Notes: generated by a model from the sequence alone, not told the origin. 11,593 bases of DNA from SIG603 sp964370115 (GCA_964370115.1 CAYJIA010000058.1:1-11593), one strand, 5' to 3'. Shown: positions 1-5,680, counted from the first letter of the stretch. Numbers and translations are program-made.

Positions 1-345
1 TGGTGGAGGCGAGGGGAATTGAACCCCTGTCCGAAAATCGCTTACAATGGCTTTCTACGAGTGTAGCTTATGATTTGCATTCCCTTGACAAAGCGCCCAT
101 AGGCAGGCTCTTTGCCTTAGTAGCCTTTAATTCATGACAGATGTAAAGGCGTTCACCTGTTCACGTGCACCACTAATCGACGCTTCTATCCCAGCCGTGG
201 TACTCTAGGTAGAAACGAGCTGCATTAAGCAGCTATAGCAACTTTATTGTTGTTATTTAATTTATATTTTACGGCTTTTATAGCGGGTCCGCACCGCTAC
301 TCGCTTACCAAGGCTTACAATCCCCGTCGAAACCTTTACGCCCCC
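1..345 (-). ncRNA. ssrA: transfer-messenger RNA (tmRNA)
   Basis: tmRNA rescues ribosomes stalled on broken mRNA: it is charged with alanine, enters with SmpB, and encodes a degradation tag. Read on the minus strand, the 5' end GGGGGCG pairs with CGCCTCC next to the encoded 3' CCA (positions 1-3), forming the tRNA-like acceptor stem. The diagnostic 5' block GGTTTCGACGGGGAT lies at about 318-334, and a T-arm with the GGTTCAATTCC loop lies near the 3' end. The tag frame is inferred to resume at GCC (273-275) and stop at TAA (225-227). The length of about 345 nt is typical of one-piece tmRNA. The 5' end was set by acceptor-stem pairing; RNase P processing is expected. It lies 41 nt downstream of the zinc-ribbon gene and about 1.2 kb downstream of smpB. 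No strong dedicated promoter is evident, so it may partly be read through from upstream. Confidence 0.96.
225..275 (-). other. tmRNA tag-peptide reading frame
   Basis: Translating the minus strand from the GCC at 273-275 gives AVKYKLNNNNKVAIAA followed by TAA. The VAIAA ending fits the small-hydrophobic plus Ala-Ala degron of bacterial tags that ClpXP-type proteases recognise. The resume codon is inferred: GCN is the usual choice and the codon follows an A-rich stretch, but a start one or two codons away cannot be excluded. At 16 residues with four consecutive Asn, the tag is longer than the roughly 9-11 residues I recall for other Clostridia. Confidence 0.75.
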
Positions 346-352
346 ATATATA

Positions 353-367
353 GCCCCAAAAAGGGGC
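353..367 (-). other. short hairpin upstream of ssrA
   Basis: GCCCC-AAAAA-GGGGC on the plus strand is a perfect 5-bp GC stem. It sits between the zinc-ribbon stop codon and the tmRNA 5' end. On the minus strand it is followed by TATATAT rather than a U-run, so it is at best a weak terminator. It could instead be a processing or pausing structure in the tmRNA precursor. Confidence 0.35.
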
Positions 368-386
368 ATGATAGGTATAATTATTT

Positions 387-590
387 TTAACTGCCTACAA
401 GGAAGTCTAAAATGTTTGATCCTTTGCTTGTTTTCGCTTTATAAAGTTCTGTGTAACCACAGCTTGTGCAGCTAATGGTAATAAATTTTTTATTTTGAAT
501 ATCAAAAACTTTTGCGAAATTACCACCTGTTGCTTGGAATTGGTCGTTCTCAAAACTTGCGTTTCCGCATTTAGGACAAGAATATTGCAT
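387..590 (-). CDS. small zinc-ribbon nucleic-acid-binding-type protein
   Basis: A 67-residue protein with two Cys pairs, CPKC (C5, C8) and CTSC (C41, C44), separated by 32 residues. This is the layout of a single zinc ribbon. The overall pattern, with CPKCGN at the start and CxxCGYTELY near the middle, matches the small DUF2082-type zinc-ribbon family, described as probable nucleic-acid-binding proteins with no established biochemical role. The start is well supported: AAAGGAG lies just ahead of the ATG at 588-590. There is no signal peptide or membrane segment. It lies 30 nt after the alpha/beta hydrolase and 41 nt before tmRNA, so it is probably co-transcribed with smpB. A role in RNA or ribosome biology is tempting but only inferred from position. 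Confidence 0.85.
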   Translation of the reverse strand: MQYSCPKCGNASFENDQFQATGGNFAKVFDIQNKKFITISCTSCGYTELYKAKTSKGSNILDFLVGS

Positions 591-620
591 GGTTATTCTC
601 CTTTCGAAATAAAAATTTAA

Positions 621-1454
621 TCATATGCTTTTAATAAAAATATTTGCCAAATCTATCCAGTTTGCACAGTCTAATTGTACATTACCACCATTTGTGTCGT
701 GAGTTTCTTGGGTGGCAAGCCCAAGTCCGTGAGGACCCTTAGGGTAGATGTGCATTTCAAATGGCACGCCTTGTCGTTGTAGTTTGTCGGCAAAAATCAT
801 TGAGTTTTGCACGGGAACCACAGTGTCATCGAATGTGTGCCACAAGAAAGTTTTTGGCGTGTTCTTTGATACATGTTTTGGAATGTCAACTAAATTCAGA
901 TTTTTATCGGGATCGTCACCCAAAAGGTGTTTAAAGGACTGGGTGTGTGCCGCTTCTACCGCCGAAATTACGGCGTATGATAGTATCAAGGCGTTTGGCT
1001 TTACAGCTTCTGCAGTTAGGTTTAATGGTTTATAGACAAATTCTTTGTCCCAGTGAACGCCAAGGCTTGCCGCCAAATGTCCGCCTGCTGAAAATCCCAT
1101 CACTACGATTTTTTCAGGGTCAACATGCCATTTTCCTGCGTTTTCACGAACCATAGCAACGGTTGTTGCAAGCTCAAAAAGCTGGGTCGGAAATGGGGCG
1201 GGGGAGCACGAATATCTCAGTACTACCGCATTGTAGCCAAAAGAATTTAGCTTTATCGCAATCGCCTCTGCCTCTCTGTCAGAGGTGAACATATAGCCAC
1301 CACCCGGACAAATTACAACCGTTGGTCGTGTGCGATTTGGGTTGATTTCAGGGCTATTATCTAAAATGTAGGTGTAAATTTTTGGTTGATAATCGGTCTT
1401 AGGAAGATTTAAAGCGCTTAAATCAAGCTTTAAATCAATAATTTCATGTATCAT
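621..1454 (-). CDS. alpha/beta hydrolase (esterase/lipase, acetyl-xylan-esterase-like)
   Basis: A 277-residue single-domain alpha/beta hydrolase. The oxyanion-hole motif PGGGY is at residues 50-54, close to the HGGG-type esterases. The nucleophile elbow GFSAGG is at 120-125 (Ser122). The acid is probably Asp210 in HTFDDTVVPV and the base His242 in KGPHGL. This set is typical of the BD-FAE/Axe1-like esterases that remove acyl groups from plant polysaccharides or small esters; the true substrate cannot be read from sequence. No signal peptide is seen, so it is probably cytoplasmic. A strong AAGGAGG ribosome binding site precedes the ATG at 1452-1454. The gene starts 48 nt after smpB and is probably in its transcription unit, although no functional link to trans-translation is known. 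Confidence 0.9.
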   Translation of the reverse strand: MIHEIIDLKLDLSALNLPKTDYQPKIYTYILDNSPEINPNRTRPTVVICPGGGYMFTSDREAEAIAIKLNSFGYNAVVLRYSCSPAPFPTQLFELATTVAMVRENAGKWHVDPEKIVVMGFSAGGHLAASLGVHWDKEFVYKPLNLTAEAVKPNALILSYAVISAVEAAHTQSFKHLLGDDPDKNLNLVDIPKHVSKNTPKTFLWHTFDDTVVPVQNSMIFADKLQRQGVPFEMHIYPKGPHGLGLATQETHDTNGGNVQLDCANWIDLANIFIKSI

Positions 1455-1502
1455 CTTTTTTCCTCCTTGACATGTCTATAAGCGAATGTGCACCGCGCAT
1501 TC

Positions 1503-1970
1503 CTAATACTGTTGTCGCTGTTTCAGGCTTCGTTGTATTTCTCTTTTTGCGTCTTTTGAGGCTATATCGGCACGTTTGTCGTAATTTTTCTTACCCTTGC
1601 ACAGTCCTACTTGCACTTTTACTCTTGAGCCTTTGAAATAAAGGGAGAGGGGGATAAGTGAAAAGCCGTCTTGCTTTACAGTGCCGAAAAGTTTCATTAT
1701 TTCTTTCTTGTGCATCAAGAGCTTTCGCACTCTTACAGGGTCTTTATTAAATATATTGCCCTGTTCGTATGCACTTATATGGCATCCGTTTATATAAATT
1801 TCGCCATTTATTATTGAGCACCAAGCGTCTTTTAAATTAACTCTACCCTGCCTGAGAGATTTAACTTCAGTTCCGGCAAGCTCAATGCCCGCCTCATAGC
1901 TTTCCTCGACAAAATAGTCGTGGTAGGCTTTTTTATTGCTGGCTATAGTTTTTGTATTTTCCTTAGGCAT
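1503..1970 (-). CDS. smpB: SsrA-binding protein SmpB
   Basis: SmpB binds the tRNA-like domain of tmRNA and carries it into the empty A site of stalled ribosomes. The 155-residue product has normal family length. It shows the conserved start (NKKAYHDYFVEESYEAGIEL), the GTEVKSLRQGRVNLKDAW block, the HISAYEQGN segment, and the basic C-terminal tail (KGKKNYDKRADIASKDAKREIQR) that enters the mRNA channel. The ATG at 1968-1970 is preceded by AAGGAGG. A sigma-A-like promoter lies upstream at 2010-2038, so smpB probably heads a unit running through the hydrolase and zinc-ribbon genes toward ssrA. Confidence 0.98.
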   Translation of the reverse strand: MPKENTKTIASNKKAYHDYFVEESYEAGIELAGTEVKSLRQGRVNLKDAWCSIINGEIYINGCHISAYEQGNIFNKDPVRVRKLLMHKKEIMKLFGTVKQDGFSLIPLSLYFKGSRVKVQVGLCKGKKNYDKRADIASKDAKREIQRSLKQRQQY

Positions 1971-2009
1971 AAGCCTACCTCCTTTTTAAATGACAGGTAA
2001 AGGTTAATT

Positions 2010-2038
2010 ACTTTACGTAAATTGTGTTAATATTTCAA
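2010..2038 (-). promoter_or_regulatory. sigma-A-type promoter for smpB
   Basis: On the minus strand, TTGAAA (2033-2038) and TAAAGT (2010-2015) are separated by exactly 17 bp in the 73-bp gap between the Nudix gene and smpB. The predicted transcription start is near 2003, giving a leader of about 33 nt that contains the AAGGAGG site. The -10 match is 4 of 6. Confidence 0.5.
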
Positions 2039-2043
2039 AACCA

Positions 2044-2457
2044 CTATACAAGCAGTTTATCCCTTGACATTACTATATGTTCGATTATATGTCCGATATT
2101 TCCCTCGCCTGCGTATTTAGACGTATCAAAAAAGTCACAGTCAAGCTCAGACCAGTATAAATCGTTTTCATCACCTGAGATAGCGACGTACTTGTTTAGT
2201 TTGCCAACGTAAACTTCTACATAGCAGTCATCAAGATAGTAGGTGAAATCCATTAAATGTGTGAGTTTAATATCGTTTTGGGAGATTGATGTTTCTTCAA
2301 ATAATTCTCGATAGGCGGCTTTTTCGCTGTCTTCGCCTAGCTCAATTTTTCCGCCTACAAGGTTAGATAGACCCTTGTACGGCTCTTTTTTTCTCTTGCA
2401 CATTAAAAATTTATCGGCTGTATCATTGTAAACAGCAATCACGTTATATCCTAGCAT
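2044..2457 (-). CDS. Nudix hydrolase
   Basis: A 137-residue Nudix-fold protein that should cleave a nucleoside diphosphate linked to another group (for example oxidised dNTPs, ADP-ribose or NAD-type compounds). The Nudix box runs from G36 to I58 and fits GX5EX7REUXEEXGU: G36, E42, R50-E51 and E54-E55 are all present. The usual second-to-last Gly is Ser57, a tolerated change. The substrate cannot be assigned; the short N-terminus and lack of extra domains suggest a MutT/ADP-ribose-pyrophosphatase-like housecleaning enzyme. The start has an AGGGGG site about 10 nt upstream. The leader carries a 9-bp direct repeat (AACTAGATT on the minus strand, at 2478-2486 and 2458-2466), the second copy directly before the ATG. 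It lies 49 nt downstream of a GNAT gene. Confidence 0.9.
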   Translation of the reverse strand: MLGYNVIAVYNDTADKFLMCKRKKEPYKGLSNLVGGKIELGEDSEKAAYRELFEETSISQNDIKLTHLMDFTYYLDDCYVEVYVGKLNKYVAISGDENDLYWSELDCDFFDTSKYAGEGNIGHIIEHIVMSRDKLLV

Positions 2458-2488
2458 AATCTAGTTTCCCCCTATACAATCTAGTTGG

Positions 2489-2512
2489 GTGTAAAGCTAA
2501 ATGCATTTACAC
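2489..2512. repeat. small inverted repeat at the end of the GNAT gene
   Basis: GTGTAAA and TTTACAC form a 7-bp inverted repeat with a 10-nt centre that overlaps the stop codon of the GNAT gene at 2507. No U-run follows on the minus strand, so a terminator is not well supported. It may be an mRNA hairpin between the GNAT and Nudix genes. Confidence 0.3.
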
Positions 2513-2944
2513 AAGTCGCTTCTCCATACATATCACAGCATTATCGACTTCATATCCTAATTTTCCATAAAAATGCTTGTGCATCTCGTCGTTTGCCGCA
2601 AGAAGTAAGATTTTATTTACATTAAAATCTTTTAGATAAATTTCTATATCTTCCATAATCTCAGTGCCAAGTCCCTTGCCACGATGCGCATTGCTCACCA
2701 AAACTTCGGTTAAAAAGTAGAAAGATGAGCGTATAAACTGTTCGCAGTATCCCATTGCAAAGCCAACTATCATACCTTTTTCTTCGTAAATAAAGCAGGG
2801 CGAGTCAGATTTTGTGAGGACTTGCATAATTCTTTTTGAGGCTATTTCATAAGTCCAGTCGTCGTCATCGCCCTCGTTGTAACATTCCATATAAAAACGC
2901 ACCACAGGGTGAAGGTCTCCCTCAGTCATAAGTTTTCGTATCAT
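2507..2944 (-). CDS. GNAT-family N-acetyltransferase
   Basis: A 145-residue acetyl-CoA-dependent transferase of the GNAT fold; the acceptor is unknown. The acetyl-CoA pyrophosphate loop is R88-G-K-G-L-G93, directly after beta strand 4 (SFYFLTEVLVSNAHRGKGLG). The later strand KILLLAAND and the segment HKHFYGKLGYEV (about 122-133) form the usual C-terminal motif. An acidic stretch (GDDDDW, residues 25-30) near the N-terminus is probably in the acceptor-binding region. The start at 2942-2944 has AAAGG about 10 nt upstream. That leader lies partly in the 55-bp sequence repeated across the assembly gap, so the sequence beyond 2957 is uncertain. Once the overlap is merged it should lie 22 nt downstream of the other GNAT gene, in the same operon. 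Confidence 0.9.
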   Translation of the reverse strand: MIRKLMTEGDLHPVVRFYMECYNEGDDDDWTYEIASKRIMQVLTKSDSPCFIYEEKGMIVGFAMGYCEQFIRSSFYFLTEVLVSNAHRGKGLGTEIMEDIEIYLKDFNVNKILLLAANDEMHKHFYGKLGYEVDNAVICMEKRLV

Positions 2945-2956
2945 TTCAGCAGTGCC

Positions 2957-3011
2957 TTTCGTATTATTATAATGCTTTCGCTAGAAATAAGCAAGGGTTT
3001 TGTTCATCCCA
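2957..3011. repeat. 55-bp sequence left of the gap, copy 1
   Basis: This 55-bp block is identical to 3112-3166 on the other side of the N run, beginning TTTCGTATTATTATAATGC and ending exactly at the first N. It encodes on the minus strand the last residues of the upstream GNAT protein (NPCLFLAKAL plus stop at 2967). It is best read as the same genomic sequence reported twice. Confidence 0.9.
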
Positions 3012-3111
3012 NNNNNNNNNNNNNNNNNNNNNNNNNNNNNNNNNNNNNNNNNNNNNNNNNNNNNNNNNNNNNNNNNNNNNNNNNNNNNNNNNNNNNNNNN
3101 NNNNNNNNNNN
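3012..3111. other. assembly gap (100 N)
   Basis: Exactly 100 undetermined bases, the usual placeholder for a gap of unknown size. It is flanked on both sides by the same 55-bp sequence, so the two contig ends overlap and the gap probably contains no missing sequence. Reading frames that cross it are artefacts. Confidence 0.95.
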
Positions 3112-3166
3112 TTTCGTATTATTATAATGCTTTCGCTAGAAATAAGCAAGGGTTTTGTTCATCCCA
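3112..3166. repeat. 55-bp sequence right of the gap, copy 2
   Basis: The second copy of the block at 2957-3011, starting at the first base after the N run. It continues directly into the intact GNAT gene, and includes that gene's stop codon at 3122-3124. Confidence 0.9.
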
Positions 3167-3583
3167 GAATAATGGAAAAACTTCAAGCGGGTAAAAACCC
3201 ATGCCGATATAAAATTTACGAGTTTTTTCGTAGCTTTTGCTTGCACGTGACTTGTCTAAGGTTTTCACAGTAAGAAATTTATATCCGTTTTCCACACAGT
3301 AATTTTGGGCATATTCAATAAGTTTTCTTCCTATGCCTTTGCGGTGGTATTCAGAAAGAACACCCATAACACAAATCTCAGCCGTATACTGATTATGTAT
3401 TTTAACAGCTGTAAAGCCGATTGAATTGTCGCCTGCAAAAGCGGCGAAAAACGGCATGTTTTTGACGGCTTCAACATATTCCAATATGCTTTCTTCAATT
3501 CCAAACCAGCTTGGCAAAGCTCTTAATATATCGTTGCAAATTGCGGATTTAAGGGGTTTGTCAAACATTTCTTTAATTTCCAT
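3122..3583 (-). CDS. GNAT-family N-acetyltransferase
   Basis: A 153-residue GNAT-fold acetyltransferase distinct from its neighbour at 2507-2944. The acetyl-CoA loop is R81-K-G-I-G-R86 after EICVMGVLSEYH. A later KFLTVKTLD strand and the segment RKFYIGMGFYPLEVFP (about 122-137) complete the fold; the acceptor substrate is not predictable. The ATG at 3581-3583 lies inside the last codons of the RAYT gene (11-bp overlap in a different frame), with GGGAG about 12 nt upstream, so translation is probably coupled. Its last 45 bases fall in the 55-bp block repeated across the assembly gap. The frame ends normally with FLAKAL, so the protein itself seems complete. Confidence 0.88.
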   Translation of the reverse strand: MEIKEMFDKPLKSAICNDILRALPSWFGIEESILEYVEAVKNMPFFAAFAGDNSIGFTAVKIHNQYTAEICVMGVLSEYHRKGIGRKLIEYAQNYCVENGYKFLTVKTLDKSRASKSYEKTRKFYIGMGFYPLEVFPLFWDEQNPCLFLAKAL

Positions 3584-4100
3584 TTAGTTTAGCTCCCATA
3601 TTTATATGATAAGGGTCGTCTGCCCATTTTTGAGGGTTAGTGTCGATGTATTGCCAGATATCTAGATAATCCTGCTCGGTTCTTATTACGTGGTCGTAAT
3701 AATTACGTTGCCAGACATGTTTATCAAATGGTGGAAATAAATTATCCTTGACACCTTTAATATATGCATTTGTACTTTGTGTCTTAAACCATTGTATCAT
3801 TTCATGTAGGGGCGAACCTGTGTGTTCGCCCGTTGTGTTTTCAATTATTAAAATAAAGTGTATATGATTTGGCATAATTATATATTTGTCTATTTTTACA
3901 TTACAGTATTTGTTTTCTAATTCGAGTAAGGAATTTTCGACAAGTAAATGCGGGTTATTCGGGCGAACACATAGGTTCGCCCCTACGGCATTATAAAATA
4001 AATTTGCTCTATTATGGGTACAAATCGTAACATAATATGCACCGTTTTGTGAATAATCATATTCCTGTAATCTTATATTTTTTCGTTTTGGAAAACACAT
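3573..4100 (-). CDS. REP-associated tyrosine transposase (RAYT, IS200-like Y1 family)
   Basis: RAYTs are single-strand HUH nucleases related to IS200/IS605 TnpA; they are usually domesticated and linked to dispersed REP hairpins. The 175-residue product has the family start (YDYSQNGAYYVTICTHNR, about residues 14-31), the HUH motif H79-I-H81 in IIMPNHIHFILII, and the C-terminal WQRNYYDHVIR and YIDTNP motifs. The catalytic tyrosine is probably Y151 in YIDTNP, by analogy with YIxxQ of IS200-type TnpA; Y134/Y135 are alternatives. It looks intact. The ATG at 4098-4100 has AAGGTGAT just upstream. It starts 9 nt after the Eis-like gene and overlaps the following GNAT gene by 11 bp, so it is embedded in an operon. 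Two REP-like hairpins are translated in frame: V39-P47 and about T90-H99. Both fall in presumed loops on either side of the HUH strand. Confidence 0.9.
   Translation of the reverse strand: MCFPKRKNIRLQEYDYSQNGAYYVTICTHNRANLFYNAVGANLCVRPNNPHLLVENSLLELENKYCNVKIDKYIIMPNHIHFILIIENTTGEHTGSPLHEMIQWFKTQSTNAYIKGVKDNLFPPFDKHVWQRNYYDHVIRTEQDYLDIWQYIDTNPQKWADDPYHINMGAKLNGN
3806..3832 (+). repeat. REP-like hairpin element inside the RAYT gene, copy 1
   Basis: A 27-bp element reading GTAG followed by the hairpin GGGCGAAC-CTGTGT-GTTCGCCC (8-bp stem, offset by one G) and a closing G. It matches the reverse complement of the copy at 3960-3986 at 26 of 27 positions. A GTAG tetranucleotide at the foot of a hairpin is the known recognition layout of REP sequences for RAYT proteins in Escherichia coli. 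On the minus strand it encodes about residues 90-99 of the RAYT without a stop codon. Confidence 0.85.
3960..3986 (-). repeat. REP-like hairpin element inside the RAYT gene, copy 2
   Basis: The inverted partner of the element at 3806-3832, with one substitution in the loop. On the minus strand it reads GTAG, then a stem GGGCGAAC and GTTCGCCC. It occupies exactly nine codons (V39 to P47) of the RAYT. The two copies are 127 bp apart, with their GTAG ends facing outward, which is the arrangement of REPIN or BIME composites. Confidence 0.85.
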
Positions 4101-4109
4101 AATATCACC

Positions 4110-5267
4110 TTAACACCCATCCACCGAAGAGAAATATAGGGGTAGGGGAAACCATGCTTTTGCAAAGTCAGGTAATGGATCAAGCTCACCCATTAAATTT
4201 CCATTTGGGGAAAATAGCTGGGTAAGTGCCTCAAATTCTGTGAAACTTATAAGCGGTTTTTCATCACTCTCTATGACATCAGCGTGAGCATTGTTCACGG
4301 TGATTTTATAAGTCTTGCCCGCTATTTCTATATTAATACAGCCGTCATTTAAGTTTTTATAGCTAAGTTTTAAGTTTAAAAAGGCCTCTAAAACTTTTCT
4401 GGGGTTTGCGAGTAAATAACTATATTGAGTGGATTTTTTTACATTTTCGCAAAGTGTCATAAATTGCGGTATTAAATCTATTTGCGTCTCGTTCAATGTG
4501 AAATTAAATTCTATATCGCTATTTTCTTCCAACAATTTTTTAATAAACTGAGGGAGTAGTGTAGGATCTTTTAAATAAATTTCACCTATATATCCATCGC
4601 CACCTTTTACAAGATAGCCCTTAAATTCATCGTTTTGTATAAGTGCTATAAGCTCGCAGTTCCAAGAGCTCATTATATTAAAAAACTGCTTAGTACTGCC
4701 GTTTCTAACACCTATTAATGGTATTTCTATTTGTAAATCTCGTATTTCGTTTATTAAATTTTCATCGCTTGCTGTAAGGGAGGAAAGCTTTACTCTGTCA
4801 GTCGTCACATTCTTATAAACATGTTTTACATTGTCTTTATTTACATTAAAAATGAGCTCAGTGCCAGCAAGTTCGAAGCCAAAATATTGATATCTCTGCC
4901 TTTGCCCACCTAAAAATCCGATGTCGCAGCTCTCTCTGATTTCTTTTGCCGCACTATTCATCAAGGATTTCATATAGCCTTTTCCACGTGAATAAGGGTG
5001 AGCCGAAACCGTGCCTATTCCGCCGACTTTAAGTGTGTAGTCGCCGACCTTTACACTTGATTTTTGCAGTAGTACCAAGGCTTTTATTCTTTCATCCTCT
5101 TTGCAAAGGTAATGATAAATGCCGTCTACCGTGTCATTATCGCCGTAAAGTTTTGGCAGTGTTTTTTTAAAATCGTGTGGTCTGTGTGCATTACTAAACA
5201 CATAATTTGCAAAATCTATTATGTCCTCGCGGTCTTTTTTGCTGTCCATTACATAATTTATCGCCAC
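4110..5267 (-). CDS. Eis-like GNAT acetyltransferase with C-terminal sterol-carrier-type domain
   Basis: A 385-residue multi-domain acetyltransferase of the Eis/COG4552 type. The N-terminal GNAT domain has the acetyl-CoA loop R94-G-K-G-Y-M99 after VGGIGTVSAHPYS, then the family block FLGGQRQRYQYFGFELAGTE. The middle is a second, degenerate GNAT-like fold. The C-terminal part (about 300-385) resembles the SCP2-like domain and ends in AWFPLPLYFSSVDGC, close to the C-terminal carboxylate that assists catalysis in Eis proteins. Eis enzymes acetylate amines such as aminoglycosides or protein lysines; the acceptor here is unknown. The start is GTG (5265-5267), 4 nt after the MazG-like stop, with an AAGAG-type site overlapping that gene's end. 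A later ATG at codon 7 is possible but has a poorer site. It precedes the RAYT by 9 nt. Confidence 0.9.
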   Translation of the reverse strand: MAINYVMDSKKDREDIIDFANYVFSNAHRPHDFKKTLPKLYGDNDTVDGIYHYLCKEDERIKALVLLQKSSVKVGDYTLKVGGIGTVSAHPYSRGKGYMKSLMNSAAKEIRESCDIGFLGGQRQRYQYFGFELAGTELIFNVNKDNVKHVYKNVTTDRVKLSSLTASDENLINEIRDLQIEIPLIGVRNGSTKQFFNIMSSWNCELIALIQNDEFKGYLVKGGDGYIGEIYLKDPTLLPQFIKKLLEENSDIEFNFTLNETQIDLIPQFMTLCENVKKSTQYSYLLANPRKVLEAFLNLKLSYKNLNDGCINIEIAGKTYKITVNNAHADVIESDEKPLISFTEFEALTQLFSPNGNLMGELDPLPDFAKAWFPLPLYFSSVDGC

Positions 5268-5271
5268 AAAA

Positions 5272-5577
5272 TCACTCTTTTCCCTCGATTTTTGTCCAAA
5301 CGCCGTCGGTTACAACGTAACGTCTTTTTTCGTTGATTTCCATTTTCTTTTCGATTTCTTCGCCTAAATTTATACCCTGCATTTCTGCAATGCCTAGTAA
5401 ATATATGGCAATGTCGGCAAGTTCTAAGCCAAAATCGTCTTTTTTCTTGTCGTAGGCCTCCACAGCCTCCGAAACTTCGGTATGAAGATATAAAAACTGT
5501 ATATGCATATCCGTCACATCAAAGCCCTGATTTATTTTGTTTTGATAAACCCTCTTTTGTGCGGCTAAAGTATCCAT
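5272..5577 (-). CDS. MazG-like nucleotide pyrophosphohydrolase
   Basis: A 101-residue all-alpha NTP pyrophosphohydrolase of the MazG/dUTPase-like superfamily, expected to hydrolyse (d)NTPs or modified nucleotides to monophosphates. The metal-binding signature is E34-V-S-E37 and, after one helix, E52-L-A-D55; the segment NEKRRY follows. I chose the ATG at 5575-5577 because GGAGG lies 7 nt ahead of it. The open frame continues 18 codons upstream to 5631 (MNNYGEML...), but those codons come from an AT-rich repeat with a promoter-like sequence and have no ribosome binding site. It begins an operon with the Eis-like gene, 4 nt downstream. Together with the Nudix enzyme it suggests nucleotide clean-up, but the substrate is unknown. 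Confidence 0.85.
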   Translation of the reverse strand: MDTLAAQKRVYQNKINQGFDVTDMHIQFLYLHTEVSEAVEAYDKKKDDFGLELADIAIYLLGIAEMQGINLGEEIEKKMEINEKRRYVVTDGVWTKIEGKE

Positions 5578-5595
5578 ATGAAAACCTCCGTTTGA

Positions 5596-5653
5596 ATTTA
5601 AAATGCGAAGCATTTCGCCATAATTATTCATTATTAACTATTAATTATCAATT
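5596..5653 (-). repeat. AT-rich repeat-like element with hairpin upstream of the MazG-like gene
   Basis: On the minus strand this stretch has repeated TTAATTGATAATTAATAG and TTAATAATGAATAATTATGG motifs, followed by the hairpin GCGAA-ATGC-TTCGC and an alternative AATGC-TTC-GCATT. Tracts built from ATTAAT/AATAAT units next to a small GC hairpin recur in Clostridia genomes as I recall them, but a second copy is not present in this window. Confidence 0.45.
5623..5651 (-). promoter_or_regulatory. promoter-like sequence for the MazG-to-Nudix operon
   Basis: TTGATA (5646-5651) and AATAAT (5623-5628) are 17 bp apart on the minus strand, each 5 of 6 to consensus. The predicted transcript start is near 5616, leaving a leader of about 39 nt that carries the small hairpin and the GGAGG site. 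Base composition is very AT-rich, so a chance match is possible. Confidence 0.5.
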
Positions 5654-5680
5654 AAATAAAATTTTTTAAAAATTTTATTT
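5654..5680. repeat. 27-bp AT-only palindrome at the 3' end of recR
   Basis: AAATAAAATTTTT, one T, then AAAAATTTTATTT is a perfect 13-bp inverted repeat overlapping the recR stop codon. It contains no G or C, so the hairpin would be weak. It may act as a low-efficiency terminator or an mRNA end structure between recR and the MazG-like operon. Confidence 0.5.

Noticed and set aside
2909..3194. Open frames crossing the N run on both strands
   Set aside because: They exist only because Ns were translated as unknown residues; their ends lie in the duplicated 55-bp block.
3806..3986. CRISPR array or tandem repeat
   Set aside because: There are only two copies, inverted relative to each other, with a coding 127-bp interval; this is not a direct-repeat array.
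3573..4100. RAYT as a pseudogene disrupted by REP insertions
   Set aside because: Both insertions are exact multiples of three in effect, no stop is introduced, and the HUH, WQRNYYDH and YIxTNP motifs remain in one frame.
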